The notes beneath the pieces were generated by a model. That model did not search any database. It was not told where the DNA came from and saw only the letters and a program-made list of their open reading frames with translations. DNA of 64,000 bases, taken from assembly GCF_004564375.1 (NCBI RefSeq), contig NZ_CP038267.1, positions 2,420,501 to 2,484,500 of the forward strand, written 5' to 3'. Each line of letters starts with the position of its first letter. Position 1 is the stretch's first letter. Shown here piece after piece: positions 34,781-44,058 of the stretch. A program made the translations under genes and the position numbers. Source of the stretch: Nocardioides euryhalodurans (GTDB lineage Bacteria > Actinomycetota > Actinomycetes > Propionibacteriales > Nocardioidaceae).

Positions 34781-36781
34781 GTGCACACGGAAGGCTTCGA
34801 CGACGCCCTCGGCGCCTCCTACCGGCTGCAGGAGCGGCTCGGGCAGGGCGCCACGGGCGAGGTGTGGCGTGCCGTCGACCGCCGCACCGACGAGGTCGTG
34901 GCCGCCAAGCTGCTGCGCCGCGAGCACGCCTCCGACCAGGACCTGGTGGGACGGTTCGTACGCGAGCGCTCGATCCTGACCGGCCTGCGCCACCCCTCGG
35001 TGGTGGCCGTGCGCGACCTGGTCGTCGAGGGCGACCGGCTGGCGATCATCATGGACCTCGTCGACGGCGGCTCGCTGCGCGACGTGCTCCGCGTCGACGG
35101 CCCGCTCCCGCCCGCGAGGGCCATCGAGGTCGTGGCGGCCGTGCTCGAGGGCCTCGCCGTGGCGCACTCGCGAGGCGTCCTGCACCGTGACATCAAGCCC
35201 GACAACGTGCTGCTGACCCGCGACTGGCAGTCACTCGGCGAGGGCACCGTCCAACTCACCGACTTCGGCATCTCCCGGATGGTCGCCGAGGGCGCCGGAA
35301 CCACCACCGGCCTGCTCGGCACCCCCGAGTACATGGCGCCGGAGATGCTCGTGACCGGTCGCTGCGACCTCTCCGCCGACGTCTACGGCGTGGGCATCCT
35401 GCTCTACGAGCTCCTCGCCGGCCGTACGCCGTTCGCGGGACCCGGCACCGACTACACCGTCGCCCACCGGCACGTGGTCAGTCTCCCCCCGGCGCTACCG
35501 CTCCCGGACGCCCTCCTGGCCCAGCTCGACGCCATGCTCGACAAGAACCCGGCGGCCCGTCCCACGGCAGGCGAGGCCGCCGCGGCGTTGCGTCGACTGG
35601 CTCCCACGCTCGCCGACCTCCCGGCCCTGACGCCCCAGGCGCCCCCGGAGGACTTCGACACGGCGCGGGGCCCGGTCACCATGGTCCGCGGCATGGTCCC
35701 CGACGTCGCCCCCGCCCCGGCCGCGGTCGCGGACCCCGACGAGCCGGACCCGCCTCACGACCTCGACCTCGGGACCCCTGACCAGGGCACGCTGCTACGC
35801 CCGATGACTGCGCCCCGCCGGGTCCGGGAGGAGGCGCCGACCGCCGGGCAGCGCGTCGCGCACAAGAAGAAGAAGCGACCTGCCTGGCGCGACCCGCGGG
35901 CCCTCGCCCTGGTCGCCGCCTCGGTGGTCCTCCTCGGCGGAGCCGTCGCCTACGCGACGACCACCGGCGACAGCCCGACCGACGACACGCCCACCCCGTC
36001 GACGCCGACGGTGGTCGAGGCCGAGAACACGGACCCGACCACGCGTACCGGACTCACCGTCAGCCGGGAGGCGTCCTACGACGCCGAGACCGAGACGGTC
36101 GAGCTGACCCTGACGTACGCCGCCCAGAACGCTCCCCTCGGTGGGCCGTTCCTCGAGGTCGTGCCCGGCACCGACGGCTCGTCGTGCCCGACCATCACCT
36201 GGGAGGGCGTCCAGCAGAAGCCGAACCTCCGCGACACCAGCGGGGTCGACGTCGACTGCGGCTGGTCGGTCGACCCCGGCCCCGTGCCCGAGCAGGGAAG
36301 CGTGACCGTCACCGGCCAGGTGCCGCTCAGCTTCGGGGACGAGGACCCGACGTCCGCACTCCAGGAGTGGCTCGACACCGCGCAGGGAAGCACCCAGAGC
36401 GCCATCACCGATGCCCGGGTCACCGAGCCCAGCTACCCGGTGCAGCGACTCCAGGACATCCAGGTGGTCGCGCCGTCGCGGACCGTCAGCGGTACGCCGC
36501 TGAAGCTCACCGTGCTGCCGGTCTGGGCCAGCGGGCCCGACGCGTTCAACCCGCTCTACCGCAGCCCGAGCTTCGGCGAGCCCAGCAGCATGCTCACGGC
36601 GATCGCCGGAGGTGAGGAGGGCGTCCGGTTCAGCGACGGATGTGCGGGCGCGCTGGCCGTGACCGGCGGGCTCGAGGTCACGGCCGTCAACGTGGCCGCG
36701 GAGTGCACGGTGATCGCCAGCATCGGCAACCTCCCCGACACCCCCAGCAACACCTTCGAGATCGTCACCCGCGGCGGCTGA
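34781..36781 (+). CDS. Transmembrane Ser/Thr protein kinase next to the WXG100/Rhs locus
   Basis: A 666-residue receptor kinase starting at GTG 34781. The kinase domain (about 8-270) has GQGATGEVW, VVAAKLL, LHRDIKPDNVLL, LTDFGISRM and LLGTPEYMAPEM, and so appears active. A Pro/Asp-rich linker and a Lys-rich KKKKR stop-transfer lead into one helix (about 373-393). The remaining 270 residues are an extracytoplasmic domain with cysteines (SSCPTITW, DCGW, GCAG, ECTV) that could form disulphides. It has no PASTA repeats. It directly precedes the WXG100 gene, and the ATPase at 50621 carries an FHA domain, which suggests it regulates the secretion system. Confidence 0.9.
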   Translation: MHTEGFDDALGASYRLQERLGQGATGEVWRAVDRRTDEVVAAKLLRREHASDQDLVGRFVRERSILTGLRHPSVVAVRDLVVEGDRLAIIMDLVDGGSLRDVLRVDGPLPPARAIEVVAAVLEGLAVAHSRGVLHRDIKPDNVLLTRDWQSLGEGTVQLTDFGISRMVAEGAGTTTGLLGTPEYMAPEMLVTGRCDLSADVYGVGILLYELLAGRTPFAGPGTDYTVAHRHVVSLPPALPLPDALLAQLDAMLDKNPAARPTAGEAAAALRRLAPTLADLPALTPQAPPEDFDTARGPVTMVRGMVPDVAPAPAAVADPDEPDPPHDLDLGTPDQGTLLRPMTAPRRVREEAPTAGQRVAHKKKKRPAWRDPRALALVAASVVLLGGAVAYATTTGDSPTDDTPTPSTPTVVEAENTDPTTRTGLTVSREASYDAETETVELTLTYAAQNAPLGGPFLEVVPGTDGSSCPTITWEGVQQKPNLRDTSGVDVDCGWSVDPGPVPEQGSVTVTGQVPLSFGDEDPTSALQEWLDTAQGSTQSAITDARVTEPSYPVQRLQDIQVVAPSRTVSGTPLKLTVLPVWASGPDAFNPLYRSPSFGEPSSMLTAIAGGEEGVRFSDGCAGALAVTGGLEVTAVNVAAECTVIASIGNLPDTPSNTFEIVTRGG

Positions 36782-36819
36782 TTTTACCGGGGTTCCCGGC
36801 CCGCGGCCCGGCCCTGCAT

Positions 36820-36868
36820 GGCATCATCGGGGGCTGACGGGGGTCTCTCGGGTGGTGCCTGTCCCGGC
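36820..36868 (+). repeat. Conserved 49-base upstream block, copy 1
   Basis: This block starts GGCATCATCGGGGG and ends CTGTCCCGGC. It matches the block at 43608-43656 at 48 of 49 positions, whereas the sequence between it and the WXG100 start has diverged. It probably holds shared promoter or leader function. Confidence 0.75.
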
Positions 36869-36943
36869 ATCGACGGGTTTTCCTCGGTCGTTTCTGACCG
36901 ACTACGACGTCGGCCCACGGGGGTCGGCACAGTGAGGGTGACC

Positions 36944-37225
36944 ATGTCGAGGGTTCTTTCCACCGAGCAGGCCAAGACTTCGATCCAGCAGATGCAGGCG
37001 ATCATCAACGGTGGCTTCACCGACCAGATCAGCCAGCTCGACTCTCAGGGCAAGACGCTGTCCGACCCCAACGTGTGGGACGGGCCGCTGGCGGAGAAGT
37101 TCCGCGGCTCGACCTGGCCCGAGACGCGTGCGGCTCTCGACAAGGCCAAGCAGGAGCTCGAGGAGCTCCGCAGCCAGCTGACCCAGATCTCGCAGAACAT
37201 CATGTCCGCCGGCGGCGGCGCCTGA
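36944..37225 (+). CDS. WXG100-family (EsxA-like) small secreted protein, copy 1
   Basis: A 93-residue helical-hairpin protein. The turn motif is WDG (in NVWDGPLAEKF, about residues 50-52). Helices lie at about 8-45 and 58-88, and the C-terminus is SAGGGA. The ESX C-terminal YxxxD/E signal is absent, as in many firmicute-type WXG100 proteins. ATG 36944 follows GAGGG. The protein is identical in sequence to the copy at 43732-44013. It is encoded 105 bases before the first Rhs gene and likely acts as a secretion partner or chaperone for that effector's helical N-terminus. Confidence 0.9.
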   Translation: MSRVLSTEQAKTSIQQMQAIINGGFTDQISQLDSQGKTLSDPNVWDGPLAEKFRGSTWPETRAALDKAKQELEELRSQLTQISQNIMSAGGGA

Positions 37226-37246
37226 GCCACGCGGCGCTTCACTGAC

Positions 37247-37269
37247 CACTCGCCCCACCCGGGCGGGTG
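37247..37269 (+). terminator. Intercistronic hairpin, copy 1 (possible attenuator)
   Basis: CACTCGCCC and GGGCGGGTG form a nine-pair stem including one G-T wobble, with a five-base loop, 22 bases after the WXG100 stop. The second module has the same hairpin with a normal pair at the wobble position. It may reduce read-through into the long Rhs gene. Confidence 0.55.
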
Positions 37270-37329
37270 ATCGGTGTGGTGGCGCGCGCTCGTGGGCGTG
37301 GTGCGGGACGACGATGAGGGGTGTGAGCT

Positions 37330-40300
37330 GTGGTTGACCTCGGTGCGATCGACGAGGACGTCCGCTTCGACCACGGGGCGGCCGACACGCTGGCGAGTCG
37401 CTGCGACGCCGCGGCCGACGTGATCGAGGGCCAGGCCGGGTCGCGGGCGTCGTGGAAGAACACCGCGCTGACCGACTTCCGGGGCGCGTTCTCCGAGCTG
37501 TTCCGCTCCAACGCCTCGGTCGCCGCCGCCGACGCCACCGAGCTGGCCTCCCGGCTGCGGGAGGTCGCCACCGGCGTACGCCTGCTCAAGGAGGAGGCCC
37601 GCAAGGAGCAGCAGCGCCGCGAGACGGCGCGGCAGTGGAAGCGGGAGCAGGACGACCGCAACCTGTGGGACAAGGGTGTCGACGCCGTGTTCGGTGGCGA
37701 CGACCCGCCGGTCGGTCCGCCGGCCGCCGAGCCCACGATCCCGGTGTCGGCGCCGGTCAACGGCACCCGCGAGACTCCCACCCCCGGCTCGGGCGGGGGT
37801 GGGGGCGGCGGCGGCACCTCCTCGGCCAGGCCCGAGGACCTGCGGGCCTTCGCCAACGGCTCCCGCGGCGCCAACCAGACGCTGAGCGCCAAGCCGGCCA
37901 TGTGCCGCTCCGCCTACACCACCTTCGAGGCCGGGTGCGGCTGGGGCCGGCTCGAGGCCTCCGGCGTCTTCACCGGTTTCGACAAGTACCTCGACGCCAA
38001 CGAGGAGGACGTGCGCTGGGCGACGCTCGTCGCCGACGCGTTCGCCGCCGCGGGCGGGGAGGGTGCGGTCTCGACCCTGTCCGACTCCGCGCTGCTGGCC
38101 ACCCTCCAGGCCGCCGGCGTCGACGCCTCGCGCCAGGACATCGTCATCGACCCGCCGACCGCCTACGGCCACCCCCCGACCACGGGCTACAGCGTCGACC
38201 CGGTCAACACCGCGACCGGCAACTTCCTCGAGCGCGAGGTCGACCTGTCCTTCACGGGCGCCACCGCGGCCCTGGTCTGGGACCGCACCTACAACTCCTT
38301 CAGCCAGCAGGCCGGCGCCTTCGGCCCGGGCTGGTCCTCGTGGACCGAGGCCGGCCTCGCGCTGGACGACGAGGCCGCCCGGATGACGCTGCCCGACGGT
38401 CGCGTCATCGTCTTCCCGCGGCTCGGCACCGGCTGGGACCGCGCCACCGGGGAGAACATGTGGCTGGCGCGCGACGACGCCGGGCTGCAGGCGACCACCA
38501 ACGACGGGAAGGTGCTGACCTTCGACGGAGCCGGGCGGCTCTCGGCGCTCTCCCACGGAGCCGGCACCACCGTCCGGCTCGAGCACGACGCCGGTCGCCT
38601 GGTGCGGGTCGTCCACGAGCGCGGTCGCTCCGTCGACCTCACGTGGGCCGACGAGCGGATCGTGCGGGCCACCGGCTCCGACGGCCGCACCGTCGACTAC
38701 GCCTACGACGACTCCGGGCGCCTGGTCACGGCGGCCGGGCCGGCGGGCCTCCGTTCCTACGCGTGGGACGACGCCGGCCTGATCTCCTCGGTCACCGACG
38801 CCGACGGGGTGGTCGAGGCCGAGAACGCCTACGACGCCCACCGACGGGTGACGCTCCAGCGCACGCCCCATGGTCGGGTGGTGCGGTTCGTCTACCTGCC
38901 CGGCAACGTCACGGTCGTCTCCGACGAGGACGGCACCCGCTCCAACACCTGGCTCCACGACCAGCGCGGCCGGCTGATCGGCGTCGTCGACACCGACGAG
39001 CGCCGCCAGTCCACCAGCTACGACGCCCACGGCAACCCGGTCATGGTGACCGAGCGCGACGGCTCGGTGACCGTGCACGAGTACGACGACCGCGGCCGGC
39101 GTACGCGCACCGTGACCCCGTCCGGCGCCGACCTCACCTACGGCTACGACGAGGCCGACCGGATCACCACGGTCGTCGCCGAGTCAGGCGGCGTCGTCGA
39201 GTACTCCTACGACGGCGCGGACCGGAACCCCTCGCTGATGGTCGACCCGGAGGGCGGCCGGACCCGGTTCAGCTGGCGGGCCGGCCTGCTCACCGAGATG
39301 GTCGACCCGGTCGGCGTCACCGTCCGGTTCGACTACGACGACCGGGGCGACCTGGTGGCCACCACCGATGCCCTGGGCAACACCGCCCGGCTCGAGCGCG
39401 ACCCCACAGGTCGCGTCACGGCCTCGGTGTCGCCGCTGGGTCACCGCACCCGCTGGACCTACCTGCCCCACGGGCACCTCGGGTCGCGTCAGGACCCGGA
39501 CGGCGCCGTGTGGCGCTACGAGCACACCGCCGCGGGCCGGCTCTCGGCCGTGATCGACCCGACCGGCTCCCGCACCGAGATCGAGCACGGGTCCCACGGC
39601 GAGGAGACCCGGACCGTCGACCCGCTGGGTCGTGCCGTCACCCGCCACCTCGACGACCTCGGCAACCTCGCCTCGGTCGAGCTGCCCGACGGCAGCCGCT
39701 GGGAGTTCACCCACGACGCACTGTCGCGGCTGGTGGCCGCGACCGATCCTGCCGGCGCGGAGTGGCGCTACGACTACGACGCCAACGGCGACCTGACCGC
39801 GACCACGGACCCCACCGGCGTCCGGATCGGTGCCTCCGTGGACCGGCCGGCTCGCACGCTCACGGTCGGGGACGGCGAGGCGGACCGGACCTGGTCCTTC
39901 GACCCGCTCGGTCGCGCCACCGCCGCCACCGACCCCGACGGCACTTCCGCCGTCACCGTCCACGACGCCTGCGGTCGTCCCGTCGAGCTGCTCGACGGTG
40001 ACGGGGGCCTGACCAGGATCGAGCGCGACGCCGCAGGGCGTGCTGTCGCCGTCACCTCGCCCACCGGCGCCGTCACCCGCTTCGAGTACGACGCCCGAGG
40101 TCGGCTGGCCGCCCTCGTCGACCCGACCGGGGCCCGGACCACGTACGAGCACGACGCGGACGGACGGCTGGTCCGCGAGGTGCTGCCGACCGGTGAGGTC
40201 GCCTGGACCGAGCACGACCCCTGCGGCCGGGTCACCGCCGCCTCCGTCCCGGGTCGCGGCGTGGCTCGCTACCGCTACGACGCCGCGGGCCGGGTCGTGG

Positions 40301-42693
40301 AGTCCAGCGACACCTGGTTCGGACGCCGCCGGTTCCGCTACGACGCAGCCGGTCAGCTGGTCGAGGTCGTCAACGGCAACGGCGGCGTCACCCGTTTCGA
40401 GCGCGACCCCCGCGGTCGCGCCGTGGCGGTCACCGACCCGCTGGGCCACACCACGCGCCGGAGCTACGACCAGCTGGACCGACCCGTCTCCCAGACCGAC
40501 GCGCTGGGCCGCACGACCCGCGCCGGCTACGACGCCGCCGGTCGCCTCGCCTTCCAGGAGAGCCCGACGGGCTCCCGGGTGGAGTGGACCCACGACACCG
40601 CCGGCCGGATCGCCTCGGAGGTCGTCGACGGCCGACTCGTGACCTCGGTCGAGCACGACCCCCGCGCGCGCACGGTCCGGATCTCCGACCACACCCAGGA
40701 GCACCGCACCACCACCCACCTCCTGGAGTGGAACCGTCGCGACCAGCTGGTGCGGCACGTGCGCGACGACCGGGCGACCACGTGGGCCTACGACGCCGAC
40801 GGGAACCGGACCTCGCTGACGACGCCGGACGGCCGCAGCACCACCTTCGAGCGCGACGCCGCCGGCCGCGTGTCCGTCGTCGAGCACCCGCTCCTCGGCC
40901 GGGCCGTGCTGGAGCGGGACGGGTCCGGACGCCTGGTCCGGGCCACCGCCGACGGCACGCTGCAGACCTGGGAGCGCCTCGACGGCTTCGTCGTGGCCCA
41001 CGTGCACACCGATGCCGGTGGCGCCACCCGCACCGAGGTCACCCGTGACGAGGACGGCAGGATCACCGGCATCGACAGGGCAGGCGAGCGGACGACGTAC
41101 GCCTACGACCTGGCCCACCAGCTGGTGGAGTCCCGGCTGGGCGGCTCGGTCACCCGCTGGTCCTACGACGCCGCGGGGCGTCTGGTCACGGAGTCCGTCG
41201 ACGGCGCTGTCCGGGGGCACACCCACGACCCGGCCGGCCAGCTGCTGGCGACCCGGGGGCCGGACGGCCTCACCACGCGGCACGACTACGACGGCTGCGG
41301 CCGACGGGTCCGGACCGAGCGCCCCGACGGCCGCGTCCGCGAGCTCTCGTGGACGGCCACGGGCTGGCTCTCGGCGGTCACCGAGCGCGCCGGCGACGAC
41401 GTCGAGCGCACCGAGCTCCACGTCGACGCCACCGGTCAGCTGGCGTGGGTCGGCGACACCGAGCTCTGGTGGGACACGGCCTCACCCCGCGGCCGGGGCC
41501 TGCTGCAGGTGGGTGAGGTTCCGCTCCTGCCGGTCGGCGCCGTCACCGGCGTCGGCGAGGACTGGATCCCTGCCGGCTGGCGCACCGGTCGCGGCGAGGG
41601 CACCGACCCGTGGCAGGCCGGGGTCTCCGGCGGCCCGGGACGACCCGTGGTGCCGGGCCTGCCGGCCGGGCTCGGGATCGGGGCGGCCGGCGAGCTGATC
41701 ATCGGCGGCGTCGACCCGCTGGAGTGGCTGGACGCCCGGGTCTACGACCCGGCCAGCCGCGGCTTCCTCTCCACCGACCCGCTCGACCCGGTCATCGGGG
41801 CCGGCTGGGCCGGCAACCCCTACTCCTACGCCGGCAACGACCCGCTCCACGCCCTCGACCCCACCGGCCTGCGGCCCGCCACCGACGCGGACCTCCAGGC
41901 CTACAAGGACGCCAACAACGGCTGGGTCAGCGAGAACTGGGAGTACCTCGTCGGCGGGGCGATGGTGATCGGCGGCGGCATCATGATCGCCACCGGCTTC
42001 GGCGGTCCGGTCGGCATGGCCCTGGTGGCCGCCGGTGCCGACACGATCATCCAGAAGGCCACGACCGGCGAGGTGAACTGGGGGCAGGTCGCCGTCTCGG
42101 GCGGGCTCGGGCTCGTGGGTGGAGCCGGGGCTGCGTGGGCCACCCGCGCCAGCGTCAACGGCACGGCCGCGCTGCGCACCACCATGCTCGTCAACGGCGG
42201 CGTCAACGCGGCCGGGGCCGAGGCGGCGTACGTCATCAACAACCGGGGCAACCTGACCTGGCAGGGCGCCGTCGGCGCCGGGGCCGGCGGCTTCGTCTCC
42301 GGGGCGATCGGCGGCGCGGCAGGTCCGTCCGGCGGCACGCTGGCCACCCAGCTGGGGCAGCGCTCGACCAGCCTGACCGCCCACGCGGCCACGGGCGGCG
42401 TGAACTTCTTCGGCGGGTTCAGCGGATCCGTCGTCAACCAGACGATCAACGGTCAGCCCGTGAACTACGGTCAGGCTGCGCTGTCCGGCGGCGTCAACAC
42501 CGCGACCGGAGCGGTCTCGTCGGTGACGATGCCCTCGGGTTCGGGCATGACCACCCTCAACCAGACCTCCTACTTCGGTCCGCGCACGGTCAGCGGCGCC
42601 TTCAACCTCGGCGGCACCAACACCCAGTCGATGTACCTCCAGGGCGGGGCGGGCGCGGCGCAGGGGGCCACGTACGACGTCTTCAGCGACTAG
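37330..42693 (+). CDS. Rhs/YD-repeat polymorphic toxin protein 1
   Basis: A 1787-residue effector starting at GTG 37330. Residues 1-110 form a charged helical domain like the WXG/LXG targeting domains of type VII substrates. A Pro/Gly linker (GSGGGGGGGG, about 151-160) follows. Residues about 290-420 are a DUF6531-like domain starting DPVNTATGNFLE, and then come many YD repeats of the Rhs shell. The core ends with YDPASRGFLSTDP, NPYSYAGNDPL and DPTGL (1510-1514), the usual autocleavage site. The last 273 residues are a hydrophobic Gly/Ala-rich region ending TYDVFSD, with no recognisable nuclease or other enzyme motif. There is no Sec signal. A possible immunity gene follows 10 bases later. 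Confidence 0.92.
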   Translation: MVDLGAIDEDVRFDHGAADTLASRCDAAADVIEGQAGSRASWKNTALTDFRGAFSELFRSNASVAAADATELASRLREVATGVRLLKEEARKEQQRRETARQWKREQDDRNLWDKGVDAVFGGDDPPVGPPAAEPTIPVSAPVNGTRETPTPGSGGGGGGGGTSSARPEDLRAFANGSRGANQTLSAKPAMCRSAYTTFEAGCGWGRLEASGVFTGFDKYLDANEEDVRWATLVADAFAAAGGEGAVSTLSDSALLATLQAAGVDASRQDIVIDPPTAYGHPPTTGYSVDPVNTATGNFLEREVDLSFTGATAALVWDRTYNSFSQQAGAFGPGWSSWTEAGLALDDEAARMTLPDGRVIVFPRLGTGWDRATGENMWLARDDAGLQATTNDGKVLTFDGAGRLSALSHGAGTTVRLEHDAGRLVRVVHERGRSVDLTWADERIVRATGSDGRTVDYAYDDSGRLVTAAGPAGLRSYAWDDAGLISSVTDADGVVEAENAYDAHRRVTLQRTPHGRVVRFVYLPGNVTVVSDEDGTRSNTWLHDQRGRLIGVVDTDERRQSTSYDAHGNPVMVTERDGSVTVHEYDDRGRRTRTVTPSGADLTYGYDEADRITTVVAESGGVVEYSYDGADRNPSLMVDPEGGRTRFSWRAGLLTEMVDPVGVTVRFDYDDRGDLVATTDALGNTARLERDPTGRVTASVSPLGHRTRWTYLPHGHLGSRQDPDGAVWRYEHTAAGRLSAVIDPTGSRTEIEHGSHGEETRTVDPLGRAVTRHLDDLGNLASVELPDGSRWEFTHDALSRLVAATDPAGAEWRYDYDANGDLTATTDPTGVRIGASVDRPARTLTVGDGEADRTWSFDPLGRATAATDPDGTSAVTVHDACGRPVELLDGDGGLTRIERDAAGRAVAVTSPTGAVTRFEYDARGRLAALVDPTGARTTYEHDADGRLVREVLPTGEVAWTEHDPCGRVTAASVPGRGVARYRYDAAGRVVESSDTWFGRRRFRYDAAGQLVEVVNGNGGVTRFERDPRGRAVAVTDPLGHTTRRSYDQLDRPVSQTDALGRTTRAGYDAAGRLAFQESPTGSRVEWTHDTAGRIASEVVDGRLVTSVEHDPRARTVRISDHTQEHRTTTHLLEWNRRDQLVRHVRDDRATTWAYDADGNRTSLTTPDGRSTTFERDAAGRVSVVEHPLLGRAVLERDGSGRLVRATADGTLQTWERLDGFVVAHVHTDAGGATRTEVTRDEDGRITGIDRAGERTTYAYDLAHQLVESRLGGSVTRWSYDAAGRLVTESVDGAVRGHTHDPAGQLLATRGPDGLTTRHDYDGCGRRVRTERPDGRVRELSWTATGWLSAVTERAGDDVERTELHVDATGQLAWVGDTELWWDTASPRGRGLLQVGEVPLLPVGAVTGVGEDWIPAGWRTGRGEGTDPWQAGVSGGPGRPVVPGLPAGLGIGAAGELIIGGVDPLEWLDARVYDPASRGFLSTDPLDPVIGAGWAGNPYSYAGNDPLHALDPTGLRPATDADLQAYKDANNGWVSENWEYLVGGAMVIGGGIMIATGFGGPVGMALVAAGADTIIQKATTGEVNWGQVAVSGGLGLVGGAGAAWATRASVNGTAALRTTMLVNGGVNAAGAEAAYVINNRGNLTWQGAVGAGAGGFVSGAIGGAAGPSGGTLATQLGQRSTSLTAHAATGGVNFFGGFSGSVVNQTINGQPVNYGQAALSGGVNTATGAVSSVTMPSGSGMTTLNQTSYFGPRTVSGAFNLGGTNTQSMYLQGGAGAAQGATYDVFSD

Positions 42694-42703
42694 GTTTGGC
42701 GCC

Positions 42704-43525
42704 ATGACCAGTGCTCGGTTCGGCGCCGTCGAGGTGGCCGTCGTGGGCTTGTGCCTCGGGCTCGGGATCGTCGTCCCGCTCTTCCGCGAGGTGTCGCCCC
42801 TGACCGTGGCGGTGACGGTGGCCGTCGGCCTGGTCATCGGTGCCGCCCTCGGGATCCTGTCGGGAGCCGCACGCGGCGTGGCCGTGCTGGTCGGCCTGCT
42901 CGGAGGCGTCGCCGTCGGACAGACCATGGGCCTGCCGGACGCGTGGAACCTCAGCTGGTCCCTGGCCCTGCTCGCGGGGCTGGTGGTCGGCTCGGTGCTC
43001 TTCGATGCACGGTCCCGGCGGCCCGGCGGCCGACGGTCCTCGCCTGAGCCTCCCCCTGCGGGGTCGGTGCTCCTGACCTGGACCGACGGGGACGACGAAC
43101 ACCGGCTCGAGGCCCCGAGCGCCGAGCGCGTGGCAGCGGCCGTCCGGGCCCTGGACGGTGACCGGCGCAGTGTCGTCAGCATCCTGCGGGGCGCGGCCCG
43201 CCTCGACGTCGGTGGTGACGCGCGGGGGGCGATGATGGTCTACGAGTCCGACGACCACACCGACCACCGCACCACCTGGCACCACCTGACGACTCCTGAC
43301 GGTGATGCCGACGAGGACGAGGTGGCCGTGACGATCGCGGGCTGGCCCGGTCGCTTCCGCGGCCCGCAGACCACCACCGTCGACCCGGCGTTGCGGGCGG
43401 TCGAGCACTTCCGCAGCACCGGGCAGCGCGCACCCGGCCTGCCGTGGCACGGGGACCGCCAGGTGGCCGACATGCGCCCCCCGGCGCTGCAGCGGACCGA
43501 CGGGCCGGCCCGGCGTACCCGATGA
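42704..43525 (+). CDS. Membrane-anchored Imm1-like protein, candidate immunity to Rhs 1
   Basis: A 273-residue protein beginning ten bases after the Rhs 1 stop. Residues 1-100 contain about four membrane helices. Residues about 115-255 form a soluble domain with features of the Imm1 immunity family: a GDARGAMMVYES strand, and the ending VDPALRAVEHFRSTGQRAPGLPW, which resembles the family's A-x-x-x-F-x-x-TG-x-x-P-x-x-x-W tail (core FRSTGQRAPGLPW). A membrane-bound immunity protein would fit a toxin acting on or through the membrane. The assignment is by position and partial motif only. Confidence 0.6.
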   Translation: MTSARFGAVEVAVVGLCLGLGIVVPLFREVSPLTVAVTVAVGLVIGAALGILSGAARGVAVLVGLLGGVAVGQTMGLPDAWNLSWSLALLAGLVVGSVLFDARSRRPGGRRSSPEPPPAGSVLLTWTDGDDEHRLEAPSAERVAAAVRALDGDRRSVVSILRGAARLDVGGDARGAMMVYESDDHTDHRTTWHHLTTPDGDADEDEVAVTIAGWPGRFRGPQTTTVDPALRAVEHFRSTGQRAPGLPWHGDRQVADMRPPALQRTDGPARRTR

Positions 43526-43607
43526 GGGCGGCTTCACCCCCTCGCAGGTGCCGCCGAGGTCCAGCCCCGATTTAACCCGGGAGCCCTCCACCCGCGGCTG
43601 AGGACGT

Positions 43608-43656
43608 GGCATCATCGGGGGCCGACGGGGGTCTCTCGGGTGGTGCCTGTCCCGGC
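43608..43656 (+). repeat. Conserved 49-base upstream block, copy 2
   Basis: This block is identical to 36820-36868 except for one C/T difference. It lies 75 bases before the second WXG100 start. Confidence 0.75.
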
Positions 43657-43731
43657 GCCGGACGAGTCGTCCTCGTGTCCTGACCGACGACGACGCCGAT
43701 CATGCGAAGGTCGGCACAGTGAGGGTGTGAC

Positions 43732-44013
43732 ATGTCTCGCGTTCTTTCCACCGAGCAGGCCAAGACTTCGATCCAGCAGATGCAGGCGATCATCAACGGT
43801 GGCTTCACCGACCAGATCAGCCAGCTCGACTCCCAGGGCAAGACGCTGTCCGACCCCAACGTGTGGGACGGGCCGCTGGCGGAGAAGTTCCGCGGCTCGA
43901 CCTGGCCCGAGACGCGTGCGGCTCTCGACAAGGCCAAGCAGGAGCTCGAGGAGCTCCGCAGCCAGCTGACCCAGATCTCGCAGAACATCATGTCCGCCGG
44001 CGGCGGCGCCTGA
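43732..44013 (+). CDS. WXG100-family (EsxA-like) small secreted protein, copy 2
   Basis: A 93-residue protein identical to copy 1, with only a few silent base changes in the first codons and one in the middle. Such identity, next to much more divergent upstream DNA, points to recent duplication or gene conversion. ATG 43732 follows a GAGGGTG site. It is encoded 136 bases before Rhs 2, with the same intercistronic hairpin, and likely has the same partner role. Confidence 0.9.
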   Translation: MSRVLSTEQAKTSIQQMQAIINGGFTDQISQLDSQGKTLSDPNVWDGPLAEKFRGSTWPETRAALDKAKQELEELRSQLTQISQNIMSAGGGA

Positions 44014-44034
44014 GCCACGCGGCGCTTCACTGAC

Positions 44035-44058
44035 CACTCGCCCCCACCCGGGCGAGTG
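44035..44058 (+). terminator. Intercistronic hairpin, copy 2 (possible attenuator)
   Basis: CACTCGCCC and GGGCGAGTG form nine perfect pairs with a six-base loop, at the same position after the WXG100 stop as in copy 1. The single stem difference between copies keeps the pairing. Confidence 0.55.
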
